DNA of 64,000 nt from contig NZ_JOIU01000027.1 of assembly GCF_000720135.1 (NCBI RefSeq), positions 1 to 64,000 on the forward strand. Reading direction: 5' to 3'. Under the pieces are notes generated by a model. It was not told where the DNA came from and searched no databases. It was given only the letters and a program-made list of their open reading frames with translations. The stretch comes from Streptomyces sp. NRRL S-1022. GTDB lineage: Bacteria; Actinomycetota; Actinomycetes; Streptomycetales; Streptomycetaceae. The first letter of the stretch is position 1; every line of letters starts with the position of its first letter. A program made the position numbers and the translations under genes. Positions 32,580-41,136 of the stretch are shown piece by piece.

Positions 32580-34310
32580 ATGCCGGAGACGATCGCCCCA
32601 GCGGTCCCACCGACCCCACCGGTACCGCTCCAGGCGCTGCTGGCCCGCGAGGACCTCGCGCTGCGGCAGATCGCCGGGCCGGCGGATCCGGGGATCGTGA
32701 TCCACTGGGCGCACACCTCGGAGATGGCCGACCCGTACCCGTACCTGCTCGGTGGCGAGCTGCTGCTGACCGCCGGCGTGCACATCCCGGAGGCGGCCGG
32801 CTCGGGCACGTACTTCGAGGACTACGTCTCCCGGATCGTGGCGGCGGGCGGCGCGGCCCTCGGCTTCGGGCTGGCCCCGGTGCACGACACGGTCCCGCGC
32901 GCCCTGGTCGCCGCCTGCGAGCGGTACGGCCTGCCGCTGCTGGAGGTCCCGCCGCAGACCACGTTCTCCGGCGTGGCCCGGGCGGTGTGGCAGCTGATGG
33001 CGCAGGCCCGGCTGGCGGAACTGCGCCGGGTCACCGAGGCCCAGCAGAGCCTCGCGGCAGCCGCGTCCCGGCCGGATCCGGTCCCCTCCGTCCTGCGCCG
33101 GCTGGCCCAGCGGCTGGGCGGCCGGGCGGTGCTGTACGGCCCCGACGGCACGGAGGTCGCCGCGGCGGGCCCGCAGACCCCGGAGGCCGCACGGACGGCA
33201 CTGGCGCAGCTGGCCGGGGTGGTGCGGCCGGCTCCCCCGGCACCGGCGGACCCCGGCCGCCCGCACCCCGCCACCGCACCAGGTCCGACGACGGCACCGG
33301 CCGGACCGGCGGCCCGGCCCAGGCCCGCCTCCACCGCACCGGCCACCCGCCCGCACCCCGCCTCCGCACCGGGCCCGGCGGCACCGCCGGCCGGCCCCCA
33401 GGGCCGGCCGCGGCCCAGCTCCACCGCACCGCTCGCCCCCGCGCCCGCGGCCTCCCCCACAGCCACAGCCGGCGCCGCCTCCCCCACAGCCGGCCGCCCG
33501 CATCCCACCTCCGCCACCGACACGTGCGGCCCGACGCACCTCGCGGTGTACGCGCTCGGGGCCGGTGCCGGGTTCGTGCTCGGGGTGGCCGCCTCCCGGC
33601 GGGACCCGGGGGACCACACCATCGCCTCCGTCGCCGCCGTGCTGCTGTCCCTGCTGACCGGTGAGCACCAGAGCGCGGCCGGGGCGGCCCGGTCCTCCGC
33701 GCTCGTGCGGCTGCTGCTGGGCGCCCCGCCCGAGCAGGTGGCCCCGCTGCTCGGCAACGCGCAGTGGCTCGTCGTCCACGCGCGGCCGGAGGCACAGGCG
33801 CCGGACGCGGTCGCCGCCTCCGCGCTCGGCGCCGCCCTGGGCTCACCGCTGGTCGACCTCGCCGACGACGTCGTACGGGTACTGGTACCGGCGGACCGGG
33901 AGCCGGCGCCGCAGTCGGGCTGGACACTCGGGGTGAGTGCCGCGGCCGGGCCGGCGCAGTGGCCGGCCGCCGACACCCAGGCCGCCCGGGCCCTCGCCCG
34001 GGCCCGCGCGACCCGCACCCCGCTGGTCCGGCACGCGGCCCGGCCGGCGCTGGCGGACCTGGTGCCGGCGGCGGACGCCGACACGCACGCCCGTACGCTG
34101 CTCGCTCCCCTCGCGGGGCAGGCCGCGCTCGCCGAGACCCTGCGCACCTGGCTGTCGCTGCACGGCAGTTGGGACCGTACGGCGGTGGCGCTCGGGGTGC
34201 ACCGCAACACCGTGCGGCAGCGGATCGCCCGCTGCGCCGCCCTGTTGGCCGCGGACCTGGACGACCCGGACGTCCGGATGGAGCTGTGGTTCGCCCTGCG
34301 GCGCACCTGA
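32580..34310 (+). CDS. PucR-family regulator with an unusual Pro/Ala-rich insert
   Basis: A 576-aa regulator. The N-terminal PucR domain (~10-150; HWAHTSEMADPYPYLLGGEL) is followed by a GGDEF-like middle region and a C-terminal helix-turn-helix (TWLSLHGSWDRTAVALGVHR then NTVRQRIARC). Between ~215 and ~315 a stretch of about 100 residues is almost only Pro, Ala, Thr, Arg and Gly, in repeats such as RPHPATAPG and RPRPASTAP. This splits the middle domain. ATG 32580 follows GGAGGGA by nine bases. PucR proteins control purine, amine and GABA catabolism, so it most likely activates the adjacent symporter/ureohydrolase/ThDP operon. Confidence 0.88.
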   Translation: MPETIAPAVPPTPPVPLQALLAREDLALRQIAGPADPGIVIHWAHTSEMADPYPYLLGGELLLTAGVHIPEAAGSGTYFEDYVSRIVAAGGAALGFGLAPVHDTVPRALVAACERYGLPLLEVPPQTTFSGVARAVWQLMAQARLAELRRVTEAQQSLAAAASRPDPVPSVLRRLAQRLGGRAVLYGPDGTEVAAAGPQTPEAARTALAQLAGVVRPAPPAPADPGRPHPATAPGPTTAPAGPAARPRPASTAPATRPHPASAPGPAAPPAGPQGRPRPSSTAPLAPAPAASPTATAGAASPTAGRPHPTSATDTCGPTHLAVYALGAGAGFVLGVAASRRDPGDHTIASVAAVLLSLLTGEHQSAAGAARSSALVRLLLGAPPEQVAPLLGNAQWLVVHARPEAQAPDAVAASALGAALGSPLVDLADDVVRVLVPADREPAPQSGWTLGVSAAAGPAQWPAADTQAARALARARATRTPLVRHAARPALADLVPAADADTHARTLLAPLAGQAALAETLRTWLSLHGSWDRTAVALGVHRNTVRQRIARCAALLAADLDDPDVRMELWFALRRT

Positions 34311-34382
34311 GGCCGAGTGACCCCCGTCCCAGCGGGCGGTATGCCAAGGACGCGGGCCGCGGGCTGCCTCACAATGGAGGAC

Positions 34383-35171
34383 ATGCCGATATCCGGGACA
34401 CCCAGCCGCGCCCAGCTCGTCGACCACCTGGTGCGCACCCGTATCGCGGGGGACGTCGCCACGCCCCGCGAGAACAACCTCTCCCACTACCGCCAGCTCG
34501 CCAACGGTGTCCGGGGCTACTGGCTCGGTCTGGAGCTGGGCGACCGCTGGACGGACGAGCAGGACGTCCTCGCGGTGATGGCCGAGCGGGTGGGGGTCAA
34601 CGACGACCCCGAGTACCGGTACGGACAGGACACCATCGACCCCGAGCTGACCGTGGACGCGCTGGACCGGATGGCGGCGCGGCTGCGCAAGGCGGCCGAG
34701 GGGCGGCAGCGGGTGCTGTTCGCGACCGGGCACCCGGGCGGTCTGCTGGACGTGCACCGGGCCACGGCCGCCGCGTTGCGTGCCGCCGGCTGCGAGATCG
34801 TGGTCATCCCGGACGGGCTGCAGACGGAGGAGGGGTACGTCATGCAGTTCGCGGACGTGGCGGTGCTGGAGCACGGGGCCTCGCTGTGGCACACCCACTC
34901 GGGCGAGCCGATGCGGGCCATCCTGACGGGACTTGAGCGCGAGGGGCGGCCGCTGCCCGATCTGGTGGTCGCCGACCACGGCTGGGCCGGGTACGCGGGC
35001 CGGCACGGCGTCGACTCCGTCGGGTACGCCGACTGCAACGACCCGGCGCTGTTCCTCGCCGAGTCCGAGGGCACCGTCCAGGTCGTGGTGCCGCTGGACG
35101 ACCACGTGGTCAGCCCGCGCTACTACGACCCCATGACGGCATATCTGCTCGCCGAGGCGGGCCTGGCCTGA
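34383..35171 (+). CDS. Conserved actinobacterial protein, often labelled phosphatase
   Basis: A 262-aa cytoplasmic protein found widely in Streptomyces and commonly named phosphatase without experiment that I know of. Recognisable stretches are LLDVHRATAAALRAAGCEIV, VIPDGLQTEEGYVMQFAD and VVADHGWAGYAGRHG (Asp, His, Gly), then QVVVPLDDHVVSPRYYDP. The Gly-rich and Asp/His clusters suggest an alpha/beta fold with a metal or phosphate site. The start could also be ATG 34374, in frame. It follows the PucR gene by 72 bases and ends before a strong terminator. I do not assign a reaction. Confidence 0.75.
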   Translation: MPISGTPSRAQLVDHLVRTRIAGDVATPRENNLSHYRQLANGVRGYWLGLELGDRWTDEQDVLAVMAERVGVNDDPEYRYGQDTIDPELTVDALDRMAARLRKAAEGRQRVLFATGHPGGLLDVHRATAAALRAAGCEIVVIPDGLQTEEGYVMQFADVAVLEHGASLWHTHSGEPMRAILTGLEREGRPLPDLVVADHGWAGYAGRHGVDSVGYADCNDPALFLAESEGTVQVVVPLDDHVVSPRYYDPMTAYLLAEAGLA

Positions 35172-35205
35172 CGGGCCGCCACATCTGACGGCACGACAGG
35201 CGTGA

Positions 35206-35233
35206 CGTGCGGTCCCGCTGCCGGGACCGCACG
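35206..35233. terminator. 12-bp stem, 4-base loop terminator
   Basis: CGTGCGGTCCCG (35206-35217) and CGGGACCGCACG (35222-35233) are exact complements around the loop CTGC. It lies between the convergent 34383 and 35256 genes and can serve both. Confidence 0.85.
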
Positions 35234-35255
35234 CCGGAGTCAGTGCGTGGTCGGG

Positions 35256-35678
35256 TCAGTGCCCACCACCTCCTCCGTGGCCGCCACCGCCGCCACCGCC
35301 GCCGTGGCCGCCACCGCCGCCACCGTGGTCGCCGCCGCCACCGCCGTGGTCACCGCCGCCGCCGTGGTCACCGCCGCCACCGTGGTCACCGCCGCCACCG
35401 TGGTCGCCACCGCCGTGGTCACCGCCGTAGCCGCCGTGGTCACCGCCGTAGTCGCCGTGGTCGCCGCCGTAGCCGTAGTCGTCGTCGTCATCGTCGCCCC
35501 ACGAGTTGTGGTCGCCGTGACGTCCGTTGTCGTTGTCTCCCCAGCTGCTGCTGTAGGAGCCGTGGTCGCTGTGCTCCGCGGCAGAGGCGGCCCCGGCTGT
35601 GCCGATCGCGGCTCCGCCGGCCAGCAGGAGGCCGGAGGCGGACAACGCGACAAGGCGCCTCGTGCGCTGTGATCGCAT
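35256..35678 (-). CDS. Secreted Gly/Asp/His-repeat protein
   Basis: A 140-aa protein with a Sec signal (RLVALSASGLLLAGGAAIG, cleavage near ASA-A) and a highly repetitive mature part. An Asp/Ser/Trp-rich start (SSWGDNDNGRHGD; NSWGDDDDDDYGYG) is followed by about a dozen GGDHGG-type repeats that end in nearly pure Gly with His. ATG 35678 follows GGAAGG. His plus Asp at regular spacing in a Gly backbone suggests binding of divalent metals (Ni, Zn, Cu) or a disordered wall-associated polymer. I know no characterised relative. The GC-rich repeat DNA gives long shadow frames on the other strand. Confidence 0.8.
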   Translation of the reverse strand: MRSQRTRRLVALSASGLLLAGGAAIGTAGAASAAEHSDHGSYSSSWGDNDNGRHGDHNSWGDDDDDDYGYGGDHGDYGGDHGGYGGDHGGGDHGGGGDHGGGGDHGGGGDHGGGGGDHGGGGGGHGGGGGGGGHGGGGGH

Positions 35679-36008
35679 GGGAATACCTTCCATCTCCATC
35701 GTCTCTCGCGGCTCCCTGCGGAAGGCGCGAGGTGGATGGCCACGCCGCTGCGAGATGTGAGGATGCGGCGCGGTCGAGGTAACCGCAGAAAGTGATACGA
35801 AACGGCGTCAGGGGTCCCGGGTGCCGGGCGCACCGGCTGTGCCGGGCAGGCCGTTCGTTGCGGCTTTCACTAAAGGAGCCTACTGCCGCACGGGCCACAC
35901 GTCATCTCGGGAGCGGCACCACCCGGTCACACCTTCCCGGGTGCGGGCCGGCGGTCCCTGCCGGAGAGCCGTGGCAGGTCCCCCGACCTGCGGCGGGGCC
36001 GCGGGCCG
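35679..36008. other. 330-base gap with one hairpin
   Basis: No gene is seen. The right end holds GCAGGTC-cccc-GACCTGC (35974-35991), a plausible terminator for the thioesterase gene that ends at 36009 on the minus strand. The left half should hold the promoter of the Gly/His protein. Confidence 0.6.
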
Positions 36009-36875
36009 TCACCGCGGGACGCGGACCACGCCCTCCTGGATGACGGAGATGGCGAGCCGTCCGTCCTGGGTGTAGATGCGGGCCTGACCGAGGCCGCGGC
36101 CACCGTGCGCGGACGGGGACTCCTGGTCGTACAGCAGCCATTCGTCGGCTCGGAAGGGCCGGTGGAACCACATCGCGTGGTCCAGGGACGCGCCGACGAC
36201 GTCCCCGACGGCCCAGCCGCCGCGCCCGTGGGCGAGCAGCACGGAGTCGAGCAGGGTCATGTCGGAGACGTAGGTGGCGAGGACGACGTGGAGCAGCGGG
36301 TCGTCGTCGAGCTTGCCGTTGGTGCGGAACCACACCTGGGAGTGCGGCTCGCGCGGCTCGCCGTACTGCCCGTACGGCGGCTCGTCCACGTACCTCAGGT
36401 CGATCGCCTCGCGGGCCTCCAGGAACCGCTCCACCACCTCGGGCGCGAGGTGGCCGTAGCCGCGCAGCCGCTCGTGGGAGGTGGGCAGGCTCGCCGGGTC
36501 GGGCGCGGCGGGCATGGGCGCCTGGTGCTCCAGCCCCGCCTCGTACGCCTGGAAGGAGGCCGAGAGGTGGAAGATCGGCTTGCCGTGCTGGACGGCGACC
36601 ACCCGGCGGGTGGTGAAGGACCGGCCGTCCCGGATGCGGTCCACGGTGTAGACGATCGGCGCGCCCGGGTCGCCGGGGCGCAGGAAGTACGCGTGCAGGG
36701 AGTGGGCGGGCCGGTCCGCGGGGACCGTCCGCCCGGCGGCGACCAGCGCCTGCGCCGCGACCTGCCCGCCGAAGACGCGCGGGACGACGGCGGAGCGGGA
36801 CCGGCCGCGGAAGATGTTCTCCTCGATCTGCTCCAGGTCGAGCAGATCGAGGAGATCCTGGAGTGCCTGGCTCAT
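36009..36875 (-). CDS. tesB: Acyl-CoA thioesterase II
   Basis: A 288-aa double-hotdog thioesterase that hydrolyses medium- and long-chain acyl-CoA. The N-terminal hotdog shows RVFGGQVAAQALVAAGRTV and HAYFLRPGDP. The C-terminal hotdog has the catalytic-type Asp in SLDHAMWFHRPF and LGQARIYTQDGRLAIS with the conserved Gln after it. The start is ATG 36875. It lies 46 bases downstream of the acyl-CoA dehydrogenase gene on the same strand, so the pair likely forms a fatty-acid operon. Confidence 0.92.
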   Translation of the reverse strand: MSQALQDLLDLLDLEQIEENIFRGRSRSAVVPRVFGGQVAAQALVAAGRTVPADRPAHSLHAYFLRPGDPGAPIVYTVDRIRDGRSFTTRRVVAVQHGKPIFHLSASFQAYEAGLEHQAPMPAAPDPASLPTSHERLRGYGHLAPEVVERFLEAREAIDLRYVDEPPYGQYGEPREPHSQVWFRTNGKLDDDPLLHVVLATYVSDMTLLDSVLLAHGRGGWAVGDVVGASLDHAMWFHRPFRADEWLLYDQESPSAHGGRGLGQARIYTQDGRLAISVIQEGVVRVPR

Positions 36876-36921
36876 GGCGTCAGTTGTACCGGCCAGTGAT
36901 CACGTGTCGGTGCCGTGGGCC

Positions 36922-38079
36922 TTACAGACCCATGTCCTTGGCGATGATCGTCTTCATGATCTCGCTGGTGCCGCCGTAGATGCGGTTGACGCGGTTGTCC
37001 GCGTACAGACGGGCGATCGGGTACTCGTTCATGTAGCCGTAGCCGCCGTGCAGCTGGAGGCAGCGGTCGATGACGCGGTGGGCGACCTCGGTGCAGAACA
37101 GCTTGGCGGAGGCGGCCTCGGCGGGCGTCAGCTCGCCGGCGTCCAGCGCCTCCGTGGCGCGGTCGGCGACGGCCTCGGCCGCGTCCACCTCGGCCTGGCA
37201 GGCGGCCAGCTCGAACTTGGTGTTCTGGAAGTGCGCGACCGGCTTGCCGAAGACGGTGCGCTCCTGCACGTACTGCTTGGCGAACCGGACGGCGGCCTTG
37301 GCCTGCGCGTAGGCGCCGAAGGCGATGCCCCAGCGCTCGGAGGCCAGGTTGTGGCCGAGGTAGTAGAAGCCCTTGTTCTCCTCGCCGAGCAGGTCCTCGA
37401 CCGGGACCTTGACGTCGACGAAGGCCAGTTCGGCGGTGTCGGACGTCTTCAGGCCCAGCTTGTCCAGCTTGCGGCCGACGGAGTAGCCCTCGGACTTGGT
37501 GTCCACGGCGAACAGGGAGATGCCGTGCCGGCGGTCCTCGGCGGTGGGCGCGGCGGTGCGGGCGCACACGATCACGCGGTCGGCGTGGACGCCGCCGGTG
37601 ATGAAGGTCTTGGCACCGTTGAGGACGTAGTGCGTGCCGTCCTCGGAGAGCCTGGCGGTGGACTTCATGCCCGCGAGGTCGGAGCCGGTGCCCGGCTCGG
37701 TCATCGCGATGGCCCACATCTCCTCGCCGGTGACGAACTTCGGCAGGTAGCGCTTCTTCTGCTCGTCGGTGGCCAGCATCTTCAGGTACGGCAGGGCGAG
37801 CAGCACGTGCACGCCGGAGCCGCCGAACTGGACGCCCGCGCGGGCGGTCTCCTCGTAGAGGACGGCCTCGAACTTGTGGCTGTCGATGCCCGCGCCGCCG
37901 AACTCCTCGGGCACGCTGATGCCGAAGACGCCCAGCTCGCCGAGCTTGTAGTAGAAGTCGCGCGGCGCCTGGCCGGCGGCGAACCACTCGTCGTACACCG
38001 GGACGACCTCGGCCTCGATGAAGGCGCGGATGGTCTCCCGGAACGCCTCGTGATCCTCGTTGAACACCGTACGGCGCAC
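36922..38079 (-). CDS. Acyl-CoA dehydrogenase
   Basis: A 385-aa FAD enzyme of the acyl-CoA dehydrogenase family (alpha,beta-dehydrogenation of acyl-CoA). It shows WAIAMTEPGTGSDLAGMKST (substrate/FAD binding), FITGGVHAD, QLHGGYGYMNEYPIARLYAD and the catalytic Glu in YGGTSEIMKTI. GTG 38079 follows GGAGG by eight bases. The upstream operator and the neighbouring thioesterase point to fatty acid breakdown rather than the leucine module on the other side of the TetR gene. Chain-length preference cannot be told. Confidence 0.92.
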   Translation of the reverse strand: MRRTVFNEDHEAFRETIRAFIEAEVVPVYDEWFAAGQAPRDFYYKLGELGVFGISVPEEFGGAGIDSHKFEAVLYEETARAGVQFGGSGVHVLLALPYLKMLATDEQKKRYLPKFVTGEEMWAIAMTEPGTGSDLAGMKSTARLSEDGTHYVLNGAKTFITGGVHADRVIVCARTAAPTAEDRRHGISLFAVDTKSEGYSVGRKLDKLGLKTSDTAELAFVDVKVPVEDLLGEENKGFYYLGHNLASERWGIAFGAYAQAKAAVRFAKQYVQERTVFGKPVAHFQNTKFELAACQAEVDAAEAVADRATEALDAGELTPAEAASAKLFCTEVAHRVIDRCLQLHGGYGYMNEYPIARLYADNRVNRIYGGTSEIMKTIIAKDMGL

Positions 38080-38112
38080 GCCGCCACCTCCACGTACCTG
38101 ACATCGGCATGT

Positions 38113-38126
38113 CTAAGCGCTTGCTC
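38113..38126. promoter_or_regulatory. TetR-like operator before the acyl-CoA dehydrogenase
   Basis: CTAAGCGCTTGCTC (minus strand GAGCAAGCGCTTAG) has the palindromic core AAGCGCTT with partly symmetric flanks, the form seen for several actinobacterial regulators of acyl-CoA genes. It lies 34-47 bases upstream of the start codon. Confidence 0.5.
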
Positions 38127-38129
38127 ACT

Positions 38130-38690
38130 CAACCGTACCGGTGAGTACGGAACCCCGTCCAGGGGGGTTCCGCCGTAACGCTCGTCACGCCCGCCCTGGC
38201 GGTACCACACGCGACAGCCGGACAGGTCCTCGTGGACGGGGCCGGTCACCTCGGCCCGGGCCGGCACGTGGGCGTCCCCGCGGCCGTGCGACGGCACGCG
38301 GACCGGCCGGGCGGCGTGCACCCGCAGCCCGGGGACCGGGTCCGCGAAGTCCTCGTCGGCCGAGACGAACAGATTCCGGCCGCCCGTCTCGGCGACCGCG
38401 ACCACGCCGTGGCGCAGCACCCGCAGGCCCGCCGGCACGTGCGGCCCACTCGGTGCGCAGCAGCTTGAGCGGCGGGCCGGTGACGTTCTCCTGGACGGGC
38501 GGGCTCACCCAGCACGCGGTGCCGGCCCGGACGTGCGGGAAGCCGATCGCGTTCCCGGTCCCGGCCAGGCCGCGCCCCTGCGCACAGTCCCGCGCCCGGT
38601 CACCCCAGGCCGGGCCGTCAGCGCCCCCGCGACGGCGAGCGCGGCAACCCGCCCGCAGCGCTCTCGCACGCGTCCCTGAGCACCCTCGTA
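38130..38690 (-). pseudogene. Decayed gene for a secreted protein (frameshifted)
   Basis: No intact frame spans this gap, yet minus-strand segments in different frames look strongly coding (G/C at nearly every third position). In order: a signal-like VAALAVAGALTA near 38640-38600; TGNAIGFPHVRAGTACWVSP to LKLLRTEWAAR near 38555-38440; then GLRVLRHGVVAVAETGGRNL, FVSADEDFADPVPGLRVHAA and EDLSGCRVWYRQGGRDERY down to ~38185. A hairpin GGAACCCC/GGGGTTCC (38149-38171) follows, like a terminator. At least two frameshifts are needed. I do not recognise the family. A sequencing or assembly error in a real gene is an alternative. Confidence 0.5.
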
Positions 38691-38814
38691 CGCGTCCCTC
38701 AGCGCCCTCGTACGCGTCCCTCCGCGGGCCGTGCCGGTCCTCACGGCTCCCCCTCCAGTCGGCGCAGGGGAGCCTCAGTTCACGGCACTGACCTGCGGGA
38801 ACAGTCCGGTCCCG

Positions 38815-39411
38815 CTACTCCTGGCCGGCCGCCCCGAAGGCACCGCGCGCCATCCGGTGCAGCAGCGCCGCCGTCGTCTGGCGGCCGGGGAGCGTGCCGG
38901 CGCGGCCGAGGTGGGGGGTGGAGTTCAGCAGGCCGAAGACCGAGTGGACGGCGGAGCGGGCGGCCGGCTCGGTCAGCCCGGGGTACACCTCGCGGACCAC
39001 CTCCACCCACAGCTCGACGTACTGCCGCTGGAGCTGCCGCACCAGCTTGCGGTCGCTGTCGCGCAGCCGGTCCAGCTCGCGGTCGTGCAGGGTGATGAGC
39101 GGGCGGTCGTCCAGGGCGAAGTCGATGTGGCCCTCGATCAGGGAGTCGAGGACGCGGCCCGCCGGCACCCCGTCGGCCTCGGCCAGCCGCCGCTTGGCAC
39201 CGGTGAGCAGCTGCCCGCTGATGCCGACCAGCAGCTCGGCGAGCATCGCGTCCTTGCCCGGGAAGTGCCGGTACAGACCGGGGCCGCTGATGCCGACCGC
39301 GGCGCCTATCTCGTCGACACCGACGCCGTGGAAACCGCGCTCGGCGAAGAGCCGGGCGGCCTCCTTGAGGATCTGCTCGCGGCGGGTCGTGGCGTCGGTT
39401 CTGGTGACCAT
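38815..39411 (-). CDS. TetR-family regulator of the leucine/isovalerate module
   Basis: A 198-aa TetR repressor. The helix-turn-helix is in the first 50 residues (ILKEAARLFAERGFHGVGVD then IGAAVGISGPGLYRHFPGKD), with a C-terminal TetR-type ligand domain. It is divergent from the carboxylase/lyase/dehydrogenase operon, and two matching palindromes lie between them, so it most likely represses both directions. The effector is probably an acyl-CoA or intermediate of leucine or fatty acid breakdown (inference). ATG 39411 starts the protein. Confidence 0.9.
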   Translation of the reverse strand: MVTRTDATTRREQILKEAARLFAERGFHGVGVDEIGAAVGISGPGLYRHFPGKDAMLAELLVGISGQLLTGAKRRLAEADGVPAGRVLDSLIEGHIDFALDDRPLITLHDRELDRLRDSDRKLVRQLQRQYVELWVEVVREVYPGLTEPAARSAVHSVFGLLNSTPHLGRAGTLPGRQTTAALLHRMARGAFGAAGQE

Positions 39412-39432
39412 GCGGTCAATTCTAGACAGCGA

Positions 39433-39478
39433 GGTTAGCGGTCGTTAACCTGAAGGAAATGGTTAACGCTCATTAACC
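39433..39478. promoter_or_regulatory. Twin TetR operators
   Basis: GGTTAGCGGTCGTTAACC (39433-39450) and GGTTAACGCTCATTAACC (39461-39478) are two 18-bp imperfect palindromes of the same type, 28 bp apart, filling the gap between the divergent TetR gene and the carboxylase operon. Their shape and place make them the regulator's binding sites. Confidence 0.8.
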
Positions 39479-39508
39479 GGTTCGATCACCGGGTGAGGGG
39501 ACCGCAGG

Positions 39509-41125
39509 ATGCAGGAGGCACCGGAGCTGACGAGCGCGGCAGACCCCGCGTCGGAGGCCTGGCGGGCCAATGAACAGGCCCATCTCGCCCTCGTGGAGGA
39601 GCTGCGCGCCAAGCTGGCCGCGGCTGCCCTCGGCGGCGGCGAGAAGGCGCGGGCGCGGCACACCGCGCGCGGCAAGCTGCTGCCGAGGGACAGGGTGGAC
39701 ACGCTGCTCGACCCGGGCTCGCCCTTCCTGGAGCTGGCCCCGCTCGCGGCCGACGGGATGTACGAGGGGCAGGCCCCGGCCGCCGGGGTGATCGCCGGGA
39801 TCGGCCGGGTCGGCGGGCGCGAGTGCGTGATCGTCGCCAACGACGCCACGGTCAAGGGCGGCACGTACTACCCGATGACGGTGAAGAAGCACCTGCGCGC
39901 GCAGGAGGTGGCCCTGGACAACCGGCTGCCGTGCGTCTACCTGGTCGACTCCGGCGGGGCCTTCCTGCCGATGCAGGACGAGGTCTTCCCCGACCGGGAC
40001 CACTTCGGCCGGATCTTCTACAACCAGGCCCGGATGTCCGGCGCCGGCATCCCGCAGATCGCGGCCGTCCTCGGCTCCTGCACGGCAGGCGGGGCGTACG
40101 TCCCGGCGATGAGCGACGAGGCCGTGATCGTCCGCAACCAGGGCACGATCTTCCTCGGCGGGCCGCCCCTGGTGAAGGCGGCCACCGGCGAGGTCGTCAC
40201 CGCCGAGGAGCTGGGCGGCGGCGAGGTGCACTCCCGGGTCTCCGGGGTCACCGACCACCTCGCGGAGGACGACGCGCACGCCCTGCGGATCGTCCGGAAC
40301 ATCGTGGCCACGCTGCCCGCCCGGCGCTCCCTGCCCTGGGAGGTCCAGCCGTCCGTCGAGCCCAAGGCCGACCCCTACGGGCTGTACGGCGCCGTCCCGG
40401 TCGACTCCCGCACCCCCTACGACGTCCGCGAGATCATCGCGCGCGTGGTCGACGGCTCCCGGTTCGCCGAGTTCAAGAGCGAGTTCGGGCAGACCCTGGT
40501 CACCGGGTTCGCCCGGATCCACGGCCACCCGGTCGGGATCGTCGCCAACAACGGCATCCTGTTCGCCGAGTCCGCCCAGAAGGGCGCCCACTTCATCGAG
40601 CTGTGCGACCAGCGCGGCATCCCGCTGGTGTTCCTCCAGAACATCTCCGGCTTCATGGTCGGCAAGGACTACGAGGCGGGCGGCATCGCCAAGCACGGCG
40701 CCAAGATGGTGACCGCGGTGGCCTGCACCCGCGTGCCGAAGCTGACGGTCGTCGTCGGCGGCTCCTACGGCGCGGGCAACTACTCCATGTGCGGCCGGGC
40801 CTACTCGCCCCGCTTCCTGTGGATGTGGCCCAACGCCAAGATCTCCGTCATGGGCGGCGAGCAGGCCGCCAGCGTCCTGGCCACCGTCAAGCGCGACCAG
40901 TTGGAGGCGCGCGGCGAGGAGTGGCCGGCCGAGGAGGAAGAGGCCTTCAAGGCGCCGGTCCGCGCGCAGTACGAGCGCCAGGGCAACGCCTACTACGCCA
41001 CCGCCCGCCTGTGGGACGACGGCGTGATCGACCCGCTGGACACCCGTCAGGTCCTCGGACTGGCCCTGACGGCCTGCGCCAACGCGCCCCTGGGAGAGCC
41101 CCAGTTCGGCGTCTTCCGGATGTGA
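39509..41125 (+). CDS. accD1: Methylcrotonyl-CoA carboxylase carboxyltransferase subunit
   Basis: A 538-aa biotin-dependent carboxyltransferase beta subunit. Hallmarks are [20 protein letters not shown] (acyl-CoA carboxylase loop), [17 protein letters not shown] and the second-domain [20 protein letters not shown] and [11 protein letters not shown]. Length and the pairing with a biotin carboxylase, HMG-CoA lyase and acyl-CoA dehydrogenase identify it as the leucine-pathway enzyme rather than propionyl-CoA carboxylase. It is the first gene of the operon behind the twin operators. The symbol follows my memory of the S. coelicolor naming. Confidence 0.9.
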   Translation: MQEAPELTSAADPASEAWRANEQAHLALVEELRAKLAAAALGGGEKARARHTARGKLLPRDRVDTLLDPGSPFLELAPLAADGMYEGQAPAAGVIAGIGRVGGRECVIVANDATVKGGTYYPMTVKKHLRAQEVALDNRLPCVYLVDSGGAFLPMQDEVFPDRDHFGRIFYNQARMSGAGIPQIAAVLGSCTAGGAYVPAMSDEAVIVRNQGTIFLGGPPLVKAATGEVVTAEELGGGEVHSRVSGVTDHLAEDDAHALRIVRNIVATLPARRSLPWEVQPSVEPKADPYGLYGAVPVDSRTPYDVREIIARVVDGSRFAEFKSEFGQTLVTGFARIHGHPVGIVANNGILFAESAQKGAHFIELCDQRGIPLVFLQNISGFMVGKDYEAGGIAKHGAKMVTAVACTRVPKLTVVVGGSYGAGNYSMCGRAYSPRFLWMWPNAKISVMGGEQAASVLATVKRDQLEARGEEWPAEEEEAFKAPVRAQYERQGNAYYATARLWDDGVIDPLDTRQVLGLALTACANAPLGEPQFGVFRM

Positions 41126-41136
41126 GGAGGGGAACC

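Noticed and set aside
35202..35833. Arg/His-rich and Ala/Val-rich plus-strand frames
   Set aside because: They are shadows of the Gly/Asp/His repeat gene on the minus strand, which has a signal peptide and ribosome site.
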